NCBI GenBank assembly: GCA_035263125.1
Contig: DATFRP010000049.1
Location: 1 to 32,195 of the forward strand
DNA length: 32,195 nt
Source: Gp6-AA40 sp035263125
GTDB taxonomy: Bacteria; Acidobacteriota; Vicinamibacteria; Vicinamibacterales; UBA2999
Reading direction: 5' to 3'
In this document: piece by piece, positions 1 through 7,532 of the stretch
How positions within the stretch are numbered: the stretch's first letter is position 1
How the letters are laid out: every line of letters begins with the position of its first letter
The notes under the pieces: model-generated
The model's input: the letters and a program-made list of their open reading frames with translations, nothing else
The model's database searches: none
What the model was told of the DNA's origin: nothing
Program-made: the position numbers and the translations under genes

Positions 1-1833
1 GATCGTGTTGGCGATCCGCTGTCGTTTGGTCGGGGCGGGTTTGTCTTCCTCGACGAGCAGCCGGGCGAACGCGTGATTCGCTACGTGGGCCGAATGCGCG
101 ACGGAGTCCGCGTCGACCGCGTCGAGGCCGAATTCGCTGTCATCGCCGGGCGGGTCGTCTCGCCCGCAGACGGCCGCGCGACGCCGGTGATCGGCGAGGT
201 GTCGGGTCTGTCGAGACTCAACGACCTGCCCGACCCCGGACAGCTCGTCGCCATCATCCTGTCCGTTCCTCTTCTGGTGCTCGCCATCGCCTGTGTCAAC
301 GCCGCGAACCTCTTCCTGGTGCGTGCCTCACAGCGACGCCGTGAGGTGGCGGTCCGTCTGGCACTGGGTGCGTCCCGGCTGCGGCTCGTCCGGCAATTCG
401 TCATCGAGAGTCTCGTCGTGGCGATCGGCGCTGCGGTCCTCGCGCTGCCGCTCGCGTGGTCCGGCCTGCAGTTCGTCGCGACGTTCATGACGATTCCCAT
501 GCCGCTGGACATGACGGTCGTGTCGGGCGCACTCGTCACCGCGTTTGTGACGGCTCTGGGATTCGGACTCGTTCCGGCACTTCACGCCACCAGTCAACAC
601 CCGTCTGCCGCGTTCGGCACATCTCCTACGGGGAGCGGAGGCACGCGTTTCGAGTCCCGCGGCCGCCGCGTCCTTGTCGCAGGTCAGGTCACGATCTCGC
701 TAGGCCTGCTGGCCGCCGGGTTCCAGTTGACGTCCGCGCTGGAGGCGCGGGCGGAGCCGCCGGGGACGGACCCGGGCCGTCTGTTGCTGGCGTCGTTCAA
801 CCTGGCGCAGCTCCGCTTCTCATCCTCCGAGAGCGACATGTTCTATGCGTCGCTTGTAGACGGAGTTTCACGACTTCCCGGAGTCGAGGCCGCAGGCGTG
901 TCGAGCCGCAACCTCGGGCGGAGCTGGACCTTCGACCCCGCCAACGCCGTCGTCCTGGATCCCGGCGGTGCGCCAGTTAAGGGCCTTGTCGTGAGCGGCT
1001 CCGCCAGCCGTGGCTATTTCAAGGCCGTGGGGCTCGCTCTCATTCAAGGCCGCGAGTTCGTCGCGACTGATCGGCGCGAGGTGCCGGAGGTGGCGATTGT
1101 CACCGAACGGCTGGCGTCTCGGCTCTTCGACGGCGCCGCGCTTGACCGGAACCTGCGTGTGTCGACACCCTTCCGGACTGTCGCGGCCGACGTCCGCATC
1201 GTGGGCATCGTGGCGTCGCCCGTCGGACTTTCGGGGGAGGAAGTTGCGGCGATCTTCTTCCCTGTCCCGTTCCCCTCGCCGATCCAGCTTGGCACCGCGG
1301 GGACGCTGCACGTGCGTTCGGAGGGTCCGGCCGCCGCTCTGGCGCCTGCGATCCGCGATTTGGTGGCGCAGCTCGACGCGCGTGTGCCGATCCTCGAGTT
1401 GGGTACGCTGGACCAGAATATTCGCGCCGACATCGTGGCCCAACGCATGCTGGCGCGAGTGGCGGCACTCCTGGGCGTCGTGGCGCTCCTGCTCGCCAGC
1501 GTCGGCCTGTACGGAGTGACCTCCTATAGCGTCGCGATGCGGTGGCGGGAAATCGCCGTTCGGATGGCGCTTGGTGCGAGACCCGACCGCGTCCTGTCAA
1601 TGGTCGTTCGGCAGGCCTTGGTCCTCGCAACCATCGGTTCCGTGCTCGGAGGCGTAGTGGCGATCGCGGCTGGACTCGTGATTCAGGCGGAGGTCTTCGG
1701 TGTCGCGAGAGTCGATATCGCCGCGCTGGGCGAATCGGCTGCGCTGCTTACGGCGGCAGTCCTCCTGGCCAGCATCCTGCCGGCCCTGCGGGCCGCCCGG
1801 CTGGATCCGATGGCGGTGCTGCGGGACGAGTAG
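1..1833 (+). CDS. ADOP-type MacB/FtsX-like permease, 3' part (5' end outside window)
   Basis: The reading frame is open from the first base of the window, so the gene begins upstream; an in-frame ATG at 109 and a GTG at 73 are internal. About 610 codons are visible. The frame shows the second half of an acidobacterial orphan permease: the end of a MacB periplasmic domain, an FtsX domain around 240-600 nt with the typical 'REVAVRLALGASR' cytoplasmic motif, a second periplasmic domain, and a C-terminal FtsX domain with 'REIAVRMALGARP' and the ending 'ALRAARLDPMAVLRDE'. Members have the fold of MacB-type export or lipoprotein-release permeases, but no ATPase gene lies next to this copy. The substrate is unknown. 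The stop is followed within about 10 bp by a foreign gene remnant. Family call is secure, function is not. Confidence 0.93.
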   Translation, partial: DRVGDPLSFGRGGFVFLDEQPGERVIRYVGRMRDGVRVDRVEAEFAVIAGRVVSPADGRATPVIGEVSGLSRLNDLPDPGQLVAIILSVPLLVLAIACVNAANLFLVRASQRRREVAVRLALGASRLRLVRQFVIESLVVAIGAAVLALPLAWSGLQFVATFMTIPMPLDMTVVSGALVTAFVTALGFGLVPALHATSQHPSAAFGTSPTGSGGTRFESRGRRVLVAGQVTISLGLLAAGFQLTSALEARAEPPGTDPGRLLLASFNLAQLRFSSSESDMFYASLVDGVSRLPGVEAAGVSSRNLGRSWTFDPANAVVLDPGGAPVKGLVVSGSASRGYFKAVGLALIQGREFVATDRREVPEVAIVTERLASRLFDGAALDRNLRVSTPFRTVAADVRIVGIVASPVGLSGEEVAAIFFPVPFPSPIQLGTAGTLHVRSEGPAAALAPAIRDLVAQLDARVPILELGTLDQNIRADIVAQRMLARVAALLGVVALLLASVGLYGVTSYSVAMRWREIAVRMALGARPDRVLSMVVRQALVLATIGSVLGGVVAIAAGLVIQAEVFGVARVDIAALGESAALLTAAVLLASILPALRAARLDPMAVLRDE

Positions 1834-1837
1834 CGGT

Positions 1838-1975
1838 ATGGCGCAGCCGTCAAAGCATCGTCCGCGGTCGGTCGATGTTGTGATCGAGTTCGCCGACGAG
1901 CGGCGCGCAATCGCCTTCGAGCGCTATTTGAAATCCGGGTCAGGTGCTGCGTTCGCGCAGCGACACCTGCGATAG
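1838..1975 (+). pseudogene. C-terminal remnant of a GIY-YIG nuclease family gene
   Basis: An ATG at 1838, four bases after the permease stop, opens 45 codons. From the fourth residue onward they match the C-terminal end of small GIY-YIG endonuclease-family proteins: 'KHRP.SVDVVIEFADERRA' followed by 'AFERYLKSGSGAAFAQRHLR' and a stop. The catalytic GIY...YIG half, which should precede this, is absent; the upstream sequence is permease coding DNA in another frame. The fragment keeps an intact frame and the family's normal stop, so the loss looks recent or the stub may still be translated. It is best read as a deletion scar whose junction lies at about 1834-1848. The match rests on recognition of the family tail, not on an alignment. 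Confidence 0.72.
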
Positions 1976-2145
1976 CTGCAGCACGTGGCAGTCGCCGTCA
2001 CAGCCTGTGTGGCTCTCAGCGGTGTCTATATCGTAGCGAGGTGAATCCATGCAGTCACCGCCGAGCATCCCGCCGCGCCCGCCTGATACTTTCAGAGCGG
2101 TTCCCCGCATGCACCGGTGCAGAATGGCCAGTTGTGCAGCACGAT

Positions 2146-2979
2146 ATGCAACCTCCCGGCAGCATCTGTCCGTTCGAGGACGCGTTGATCGATCGGTCCG
2201 CTGCTGTCTACGCAGACTTCCTGCTGCCGCATCTGACAACCAGCGCTCGTCTCCTCGATTGCGGCTGTGGGGACGGAAGCATTACGGTGGGCTTGGCCAG
2301 CGCTGTGTGGTCGGTTATTGGTCTCGATATCAGCGCGGCGGCGTTCGAGCCGGCGGTGGCGCATGTGGGCGCCAAAGCCGTCCTCAATGTTCGGTTCATC
2401 GTCGGCACGGGAGCCGCGATTCCGTTTGCGGCGAGGAGCTTCGATGCAGTCCTCATGCACTCCGTGCTCGAGACGGCCGACGATCCAAACAAATTGGTCG
2501 CTGAAGCATTCCGGGTGCTGACACCAGGTGGCGTGCTGGCTGCTGCGTCCGTCGACTACGGTGGGCTGGTTCTCGCTGGTCCATGGCGGGAAACGTTGGA
2601 AAGATTCTTTGCGGTGCGCGAGCAGTTGTGGGCGCTCGATGGAGTCGCCCGGTCACGCGCCGGACGCGACCTGCGCGGCCTCCTTCATGGCGGCGGCTTC
2701 ACGAGTATTGACGCCACCACTCGGTGTCTCTCATATGGCACGGCGCAGGCTATCCGCTCGTTTGGTGACGCGCGGGCGCGCGAGTGCGCGGCCTCGTGGT
2801 TCTCGTCGCGGTCTCTCGTCCATCGGCTCCTGACCGGGAGCGAATTGCAGGAGACGAAGCGCGCCTGGGAAGAATGGTCGAAGTCGCCGGATTCGTTTCT
2901 CGCGTTTGCGTGGTGTCGCGTTGTCGGCCGCAAGCCGTTCACGACTGACGACGTGCCGACCGTCGATGATCAATCGTGA
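2146..2979 (+). CDS. class I SAM-dependent methyltransferase
   Basis: A 277-residue protein if started at the ATG at 2146. The frame is open back to a GTG at 2041, but those 35 extra residues are Arg/Ser-rich and look non-coding. A GTG at 2134 is another option; none has a convincing ribosome site. Motif I, 'LLDCGCGDGS', is near residue 38, followed by 'VIGLDIS' (the acidic residue that binds the SAM ribose) and the Methyltransf_11-like 'SFDAVLMHSVLETADDPNKL'. 'AFRVLTPGGVLAAASVDY' is the usual strand 5 region. The C-terminal 100 residues give no substrate hint. It is a single gene, convergent with the next methyltransferase 47 bp away. GC content seems slightly lower than its neighbours. Substrate unknown. 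Confidence 0.85.
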   Translation: MQPPGSICPFEDALIDRSAAVYADFLLPHLTTSARLLDCGCGDGSITVGLASAVWSVIGLDISAAAFEPAVAHVGAKAVLNVRFIVGTGAAIPFAARSFDAVLMHSVLETADDPNKLVAEAFRVLTPGGVLAAASVDYGGLVLAGPWRETLERFFAVREQLWALDGVARSRAGRDLRGLLHGGGFTSIDATTRCLSYGTAQAIRSFGDARARECAASWFSSRSLVHRLLTGSELQETKRAWEEWSKSPDSFLAFAWCRVVGRKPFTTDDVPTVDDQS

Positions 2980-3026
2980 ACGACCAGTCGAAGGTCTTGT
3001 CGGCATTGCCGCGGTGTCGTCGCTTC

Positions 3027-3773
3027 TCAAACCCCTCGCCGGCCCACGAGCCAAATCGTGTCCGACTGCTTCGAATCGAAGGGCGCACCGTCCGTGTTCG
3101 CGAAAATCCCGGTCACGGAGAATCCCGAACGCTCGAGAAGGGCCTGCAACTCCTCCACTCCGTACAGGCGTTGGCGACGCTCGTAGGTTCCCTGGCCGCG
3201 ACTTCCGCTCACACTGAGTCGCTGCGTCATCCGCGGCGGGTCTAACGTCAGCGTGTTCGAAATCGACACCTCGACGCCGTCCCGTTGCTCTCGGTCGGTT
3301 TCGCGAAAGGCCGCCAGTATCGGCACACCGTTGACGACCTTCATCATCAGGGATCCGGCGTTTCTGAGGATCCGATGCGCCTCGCGCACGACCGCCTCAT
3401 GTTCGATGTCTGCCTCGAAGAACCCGAACGAATCCGCGATGAGTACCGCGTCGGCGCATTCGTTTTGCAGTGGCAGCCTGCGCATGTCACCGCGGATCCA
3501 ACGGGCGTGAGCTCGTGATTCGTGTGCAAGGCGTCGTGCTCGACGCAGGAGACTGTCGGCGACATCGACGCCTACGACCTTGGCCCCGCGTTCGGCGAGC
3601 GCAAGCGCGTGCCGGCCATGGCCGCAACCGATATCGATGACGCGAGAGGTTTGCGACAAGCGGAGGATCTTCCAGATGCCACTCGTCTCGAGTCGCACGC
3701 GATCGCCGGGTGCTGCCAGGCCCCAGCGCTGGCCGTAACCGCGTTCGAAGTACTCCTGAGCCCAATCTGACAC
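3027..3773 (-). CDS. class I SAM-dependent methyltransferase
   Basis: 248 residues from a GTG start at 3773. The SAM-binding motif I 'VIDIGCGHGRHALALAERG' lies at residues 45-63, followed by 'VVGVDVADSLLRRA', then 'GDMRRLPLQNECADAVLIADSFGFFEADIEHEAVVREAHRIL' split over the motif II/III region. The N-terminal 'DWAQEYFERGYGQRWG' resembles small soluble methyltransferases of the Methyltransf_25/11 type. No ribosome site precedes the GTG. The start codon lies 9 bases after a strong inverted repeat (3783-3827), which may affect its expression or mean it is read through from the DUF6152 gene upstream. The substrate cannot be told from sequence. Confidence 0.86.
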   Translation of the reverse strand: MSDWAQEYFERGYGQRWGLAAPGDRVRLETSGIWKILRLSQTSRVIDIGCGHGRHALALAERGAKVVGVDVADSLLRRARRLAHESRAHARWIRGDMRRLPLQNECADAVLIADSFGFFEADIEHEAVVREAHRILRNAGSLMMKVVNGVPILAAFRETDREQRDGVEVSISNTLTLDPPRMTQRLSVSGSRGQGTYERRQRLYGVEELQALLERSGFSVTGIFANTDGAPFDSKQSDTIWLVGRRGV

Positions 3774-3782
3774 TGACGATTC

Positions 3783-3827
3783 GTGAGCGAGCTTCGGACG
3801 GCAGGCCCTCCTGCGCTAATCGCTCAC
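3783..3827 (-). terminator. nested inverted repeat between DUF6152 gene and methyltransferase gene
   Basis: An outer perfect 8-bp arm pair, GTGAGCGA at 3783-3790 and TCGCTCAC at 3820-3827, encloses an inner 5-bp hairpin, GCAGG (3801-3805)/CCTGC (3810-3814), with a 4-nt loop. In the minus-strand transcript it overlaps the stop codon of the DUF6152 gene (3824-3826) and ends 9 bases before the GTG of the methyltransferase. No U-tract follows, so it may be a weak terminator, an mRNA-stabilising structure or a translational control element. Confidence 0.45.
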
Positions 3828-4960
3828 TTCCGCCCGGTTTGCTGATACTCCGGCGCGAGCTCCTTGCAAGCCTCGACTTTGAACGGTGCATCCGCCGGCA
3901 GGACACTGTCGGTATCCACGTACTTGTCTGCGAAGTATTCGGGATCTTCGGCGACGATGCCGCGGGTGAGCTCGAGCGTTGTGGGATTCAGCGTGAAGCG
4001 CTCGACGACGTGCAGTTTGTCGCTGTGAGGGAGGTTGCCTGCCAGGCTGCCAGGCAGGAAGCCAACCGTGTCGACGACGAGCGTATCGCCCTCCCAGCGC
4101 CCGATCGAATGACCGGCGCGGCTCGGCTTGATGTTAGCCGGGTGCGCGGTTATGTTCATCTGCACGTTCCGGGTCAGGCCAACGCCGTACTCCATCTTGA
4201 TGACGTTCGTGCTCTGAGTGATTCGGCCGATCGCGCCGTCGAACACCCAGTCGAACAGGATGCTCGTAGGCTGGCAGGAGAGCCGCGGGTTCTCCGACGT
4301 CGGCCGCTTGCGCAGCGCCTCTGCTGCCGCCTGTCCCGCTGCGGTCAACTTCACCGGCGGCGGGAACCAGCCAGCGGGTCCGGCCGGCATCGGCACTTTG
4401 CCTGTCCTGATCGCGTCGGCCTGACTGATCGGCACGAGCCCGGTGCGCCCGCGTCCGGGAGGCGGCGTTGCCAGGACGTGTTGCTCCTGCGCCCACTCGC
4501 CGGCGAGGTTCGGCTTGCCGTTCGCCAGTCGTGAAAAGGTGCGTTTCGTGCGATTGACGGATTTCGCATCGCTCAGCTGCTGATAGCGCTCGAGCGCCGG
4601 CTTCTGGCCAAGCGTCATCGTCTCCACCGTGCACGCAGTCGGATCTTCGCGATGCGGGTGGCCCGCAATCTTGATGGTCGTGCCCTTCACGAACATCTCC
4701 GGCGACCAGCCCGAACGTCGAAGCACCGTGGCCCCCCGCGTCTCGCATTTCATCGCGAGGACCTTGCCGTCGGTACCCACGACATCGAAATAGACATACG
4801 TATGCGGGTTCACGAAATCGACGCGTGTGATCTTGCCCTCGAGCTCCACGTTCTTCCTCATGTCGTAGAGGCCAGCGCCGTGGTGCGCGTAGGCGCGTTC
4901 GACGAGCACCGGTAGCGTGAGCAGGGTGGCGGCGAGTACGGCGTGTGTCGCTCTTGTCAT
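3824..4960 (-). CDS. DUF6152 family exported protein
   Basis: 378 residues from the ATG at 4960, chosen because GAGGGG lies 4 bases upstream and because a signal peptide then starts the protein (MTRATHAVLAATLLTLPVLVERAYA). The mature N-terminus begins 'HHGAGLYDMRKNVELEGKI' and continues with 'VDFVNPHTYVYFDV'. This is the DUF6152 pattern, a small beta-rich exported domain common in Acidobacteria and Proteobacteria, up to about residue 125. The remaining 250 residues ('NGKPNLAGEW...', 'GRWEGDTLVVDTVGF', 'ERFTLNPTTLELTRGI') belong to a second domain often fused to it. No enzymatic motif is visible; the function is unknown. It probably acts in the periplasm or outside the cell. Confidence 0.8.
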   Translation of the reverse strand: MTRATHAVLAATLLTLPVLVERAYAHHGAGLYDMRKNVELEGKITRVDFVNPHTYVYFDVVGTDGKVLAMKCETRGATVLRRSGWSPEMFVKGTTIKIAGHPHREDPTACTVETMTLGQKPALERYQQLSDAKSVNRTKRTFSRLANGKPNLAGEWAQEQHVLATPPPGRGRTGLVPISQADAIRTGKVPMPAGPAGWFPPPVKLTAAGQAAAEALRKRPTSENPRLSCQPTSILFDWVFDGAIGRITQSTNVIKMEYGVGLTRNVQMNITAHPANIKPSRAGHSIGRWEGDTLVVDTVGFLPGSLAGNLPHSDKLHVVERFTLNPTTLELTRGIVAEDPEYFADKYVDTDSVLPADAPFKVEACKELAPEYQQTGRK

Positions 4961-5025
4961 CTGTCCCCTCGCGTCCGAAGCGTCCAACCGGGCAATTGTC
5001 TCACTCTTTTCCGGCGACCGGGAGC

Positions 5026-5688
5026 TTACGGCTTGCTCTCAAAAGCGCCGATCTCATCGAGTCGTCTCATCGCATCCGATAGGCGGCGTCCCGCGATGTC
5101 GTCGGCTACCCCTTTCACGAATCCATCGTGACGGTCGTCAAGGCGTCGCGCCCACCACACGACCACAGGAGTGAGCACGATCCCTATTGCCACGTTGACG
5201 GCGATCCAACGCGCACCAAACACGCGATAGATGTCGAAGCCGAAGATTCCCTGCATCACGACGATGGCAAGCGGTATCCACAGAGGCAGCATCAACAGCC
5301 ACTGCCATCGCACTTCACGGGCTCTGCGCACGGAGAGCTCTGTGAGCCGGCTCTGAATGCTGACCACCGCCTGGCCGTAATCGATGGTGCGCAGCACTCG
5401 CAGTTGTCCGACCGTGCTGACGATCAACATCACGGCCACGATGTCGAGCAGGATCGCTGGCCCGGCGAACCGCGGCACCTCCCAGTAATCAGCCAGGAAC
5501 GCGCCGAGGAGCACGACGGCGCCGAGCGCGATGACGAGCTGCGCTGCCAGGAGCCACCAGAGCGGCCGAAGGACCGATCGCGCTCGTTCGAGTTTCAGCT
5601 CCGTGAAGACCTGTGCGGTGAGCGCATGTTCCGCATCGAGCCGTGTCTCCAAGACACGCCAGGCGGATTTGAGTTCGTCGAATTCCAT
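5026..5688 (-). CDS. membrane protein partner of the ECF sigma factor
   Basis: 220 residues from the ATG at 5688, which has GAGGA 7 bases upstream; the open frame reaches further up but overlaps the sigma gene. The N-terminal 50 residues, 'MEFDELKSAWRVLETRL..', are charged and helical and would lie in the cytoplasm. Four hydrophobic segments follow (about residues 53-78, 86-108, 142-162 and 171-190), then a charged C-terminus, 'GRRLSDAMRRLDEIGAFE'. The start is 10 bp after the sigma-factor stop, which makes a two-gene operon. By position it could be an anti-sigma factor, but the zinc anti-sigma motif HxxxCxxC is absent. Homologous sigma-adjacent membrane proteins are common in Acidobacteria and Bacteroidetes; their role is untested as far as I know. 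Confidence 0.75.
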   Translation of the reverse strand: MEFDELKSAWRVLETRLDAEHALTAQVFTELKLERARSVLRPLWWLLAAQLVIALGAVVLLGAFLADYWEVPRFAGPAILLDIVAVMLIVSTVGQLRVLRTIDYGQAVVSIQSRLTELSVRRAREVRWQWLLMLPLWIPLAIVVMQGIFGFDIYRVFGARWIAVNVAIGIVLTPVVVWWARRLDDRHDGFVKGVADDIAGRRLSDAMRRLDEIGAFESKP

Positions 5689-5698
5689 GTCGTCCTCG

Positions 5699-6202
5699 TC
5701 ACTCTGCCGCCGGTGCGAGCTCACGACGCAGTCGTTGCTTGAGGCGGCTGATCTTGGTTGCCACATTGGTCTCGGTAATCCCCAGAACCTCTGCAATCTC
5801 ACGGTAGCTGCGTTCGTCGAAATACATCATCAGGAGCGCACGGCTCAAGGGGTCCAGAGCTCTCAGGCACCGATGCAGGGCGTCAACCTGCCCATCCGGT
5901 TCTGGTGCGCTGGCAGCGGCCGGCACGTCGACACCGCCATCTTCCAACGGCTCGATGATCCGTCTTAGACGTCCAGCCTTGCGTGCAAATGAGATCGCCA
6001 CGTTCAGGGCAATGCGATACATCCAGGTCGAGAACAGGCGCCGAGGGTCATAGCTCGGAAACGCTCGCCACAGCTGCAGCGTGATCTCCTGACGCAGATC
6101 GTCGCGTTCCGCAGCGTCCCAGCAATATAGACTTGCGACCTTGAACACGATCTTCTGATGCGACTCCAGCAACGCCAGGAATTGCACTGAACGGTCCGTC
6201 AT
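5699..6202 (-). CDS. RNA polymerase sigma factor, ECF (sigma-70 family)
   Basis: 167 residues from the ATG at 6202. Region 2 is at about residues 15-80, with 'AERDDLRQEITLQLWRAFPSYD' and 'FSTWMYRIALNVAISFARK' (region 2.3-2.4, promoter melting and -10 contact). A linker follows, then region 4 at about 108-160, with 'LDPLSRALLMMYFDERSYRE' and the helix-turn-helix 'IAEVLGITETNVATKISRLKQRLRREL' that reads the -35 element. Length and architecture are normal for an ECF factor. It is cotranscribed with the small membrane protein directly downstream, its likely regulator or sensor. The target regulon is not visible. No clear autoregulated promoter could be picked out upstream. Confidence 0.94.
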   Translation of the reverse strand: MTDRSVQFLALLESHQKIVFKVASLYCWDAAERDDLRQEITLQLWRAFPSYDPRRLFSTWMYRIALNVAISFARKAGRLRRIIEPLEDGGVDVPAAASAPEPDGQVDALHRCLRALDPLSRALLMMYFDERSYREIAEVLGITETNVATKISRLKQRLRRELAPAAE

Positions 6203-6298
6203 CTCAGGATGTGATTCGCACCAGCGGCCAAGAAATCACAAGCGCTCGCCACACTCACTCCGAGCAGACCAGCCGGATGTCGCTATACTCCGTCCATC

Positions 6299-6517
6299 AT
6301 GAATGATCCTGCCGACGTCCTGTTACGTATCTCGATGAGTCACGGCCTTCCGCGTTGTCTTCACGCGGCCGCGGAACTCGGTATTGCCGATGCCTTGGGG
6401 GACTCGCCGCGAAATGCAGAGGAACTTGCGAAGGAGACCGGAGCCACACGCCCGCATCGCGTAGTAGTCAGGTCAGACTGCGTCGCGCCGTCAGTAGACG
6501 ACCTTAGTGGGTCATGA
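6299..6517 (+). pseudogene. N-terminal remnant of an O-methyltransferase (Methyltransf_2-like)
   Basis: The first 55-60 residues match the N-terminal dimerisation/winged-helix part of hydroxyindole-type O-methyltransferases: 'LRISMSHGLPRCLHAAAELG' then 'IADALGDSPRNAEELAKETG'. The next family element, the 'LHRVLRLLA' helix, is reduced to 'PHRVVVRS'. All of the SAM-binding domain (about 270 residues) is missing. The frame ends after 72 codons and runs 14 bp into the tail of the convergent DUF4159 gene. A TATACT at 6284-6289 could be its old -10 box, although it is very close to the ATG. This is a deletion remnant with the breakpoint near 6470-6500; translation of the stub is possible but it cannot be a methyltransferase. 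Confidence 0.68.
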
Positions 6518-7349
6518 CCCAGACGGCCACGTTCACACCCAGCGCATAGCCCTTTCCACCGAAGGTGTGAAAGTAGTCCCGGTTGTCGCCTTCCCGCTCC
6601 CAGCTGTCTGAAACGTCCGAGTTCATGCTGACGAGCACCATCAGCCTGCCGTGGTCGTCGAACACACCGTAATAGTGGACGGTTGAAGGTCCAATTTCAG
6701 AATCCTGACCGGAACGCTGCCACGAGCCGAGCGACGGGATCTGCGGGAGCGGGTTGACCCGATAGAGAACCGAAAAGATCGGGTGCTCGACCGGCAGGTC
6801 GACGATCGTCGCACCAGGCAGGATTCGCATGAGATTCGGACGGATGTACTCGAAGTCAGGATCCCAGTTGTCGTCGATCCACAGGAAACCGCCCTTCAGC
6901 AGGTACTCGCGCATTCGCGCGGTCTCATCAGGTGTGAAGTCGTAGTTGGCCGCATTCTGCATGCGCAAGTACGGACACAGAAAGAGATCGGGATCCATCG
7001 GGGTGACGTTCGCAAAGCCGGGGTCGCCATTGTTCCACCGGCTGATTGTCGTCTTCGTCAGCTCGGACAGACGCACCATGAAATTGAAGTCCGCTTGCGG
7101 ATAGTCGTCGCCCCAGCCGGACTTTCTCGCCCTGCGGATGTTCTGGTACCGCAGGCGGCAGTACGTGAAGCCGAGCAGCTTGTCGGGGAGTCCGTGATTG
7201 ATCGGTATCTGGAGGTTCCGTCCGTTAGTCAGGATGGTGGACCGCTCTGTAGACCGCTGCGCCGCGCCGCTCACGACGGCCAGTCCCAGCGCGAACGCAC
7301 AAGCCAGTGCGAACCGCATCCATCGATCCGATGCCCGCGTCCGCCGCAT
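6504..7349 (-). CDS. DUF4159 domain exported protein
   Basis: 281 residues from the ATG at 7349; a TTG at 7364 and an ATG at 7319 are alternatives. All leave a signal peptide, hydrophobic core 'FALACAFALGLAVVSGAA'. The mature protein carries the DUF4159 signature: 'FTYCRLRYQNIRR..GWGDDYPQAD', 'MDPDLFLCPYLRM' and 'ARMREYLLKGGFLWIDDNW', followed by 'FSVLYRVNPLPQIPSL' and the C-terminal 'GYALGVNVAVWVMTH'. DUF4159 has a flavodoxin/glutamine-amidotransferase-like fold and is often near MoxR/DUF58 gene sets; none is present here, so it is an isolated copy. No catalytic residues are known to me. Confidence 0.85.
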   Translation of the reverse strand: MRRTRASDRWMRFALACAFALGLAVVSGAAQRSTERSTILTNGRNLQIPINHGLPDKLLGFTYCRLRYQNIRRARKSGWGDDYPQADFNFMVRLSELTKTTISRWNNGDPGFANVTPMDPDLFLCPYLRMQNAANYDFTPDETARMREYLLKGGFLWIDDNWDPDFEYIRPNLMRILPGATIVDLPVEHPIFSVLYRVNPLPQIPSLGSWQRSGQDSEIGPSTVHYYGVFDDHGRLMVLVSMNSDVSDSWEREGDNRDYFHTFGGKGYALGVNVAVWVMTH

Positions 7350-7490
7350 GTGAGCATCGTACAACGACTTCGTGCGAAGAGCGTGGATAGGTATCGAATC
7401 CCCTGCAGGTGCTCGCGCGATCGAGCGTGAACGGTGCGGCCGTTCGAAAACGGTCTACTCCGATCGACGAAAGCGCATCAAGATCAGGGA

Positions 7491-7525
7491 GACGCAGCGA
7501 GAGCGTTGCGCGCCCCCGCTGCGTC
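7491..7525 (-). terminator. terminator-like hairpin after the phosphoesterase gene
   Basis: A perfect 9-bp inverted repeat, GACGCAGCG at 7491-7499 and CGCTGCGTC at 7517-7525, has a 17-nt loop that itself contains GCG-TTG-CGC. On the minus strand it begins 7 bases after the stop codon (7533-7535) of the phosphoesterase. No strong U-run follows (TCCCTGATCTT), as is common for GC-rich genomes. Position and stability favour a transcription terminator separating this gene from DUF4159. Confidence 0.5.
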
Positions 7526-7532
7526 CGGCGTG

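Noticed and set aside
2041..2145. N-terminal extension of the first methyltransferase from a GTG
   Set aside because: The extra 35 residues look unlike a protein N-terminus and lie in what appears to be an intergenic gap; the ATG at 2146 is kept.
2980..3026. A bidirectional terminator between the convergent methyltransferases
   Set aside because: Only a 4-bp GACC/GGTC pair is found, with no T-run.
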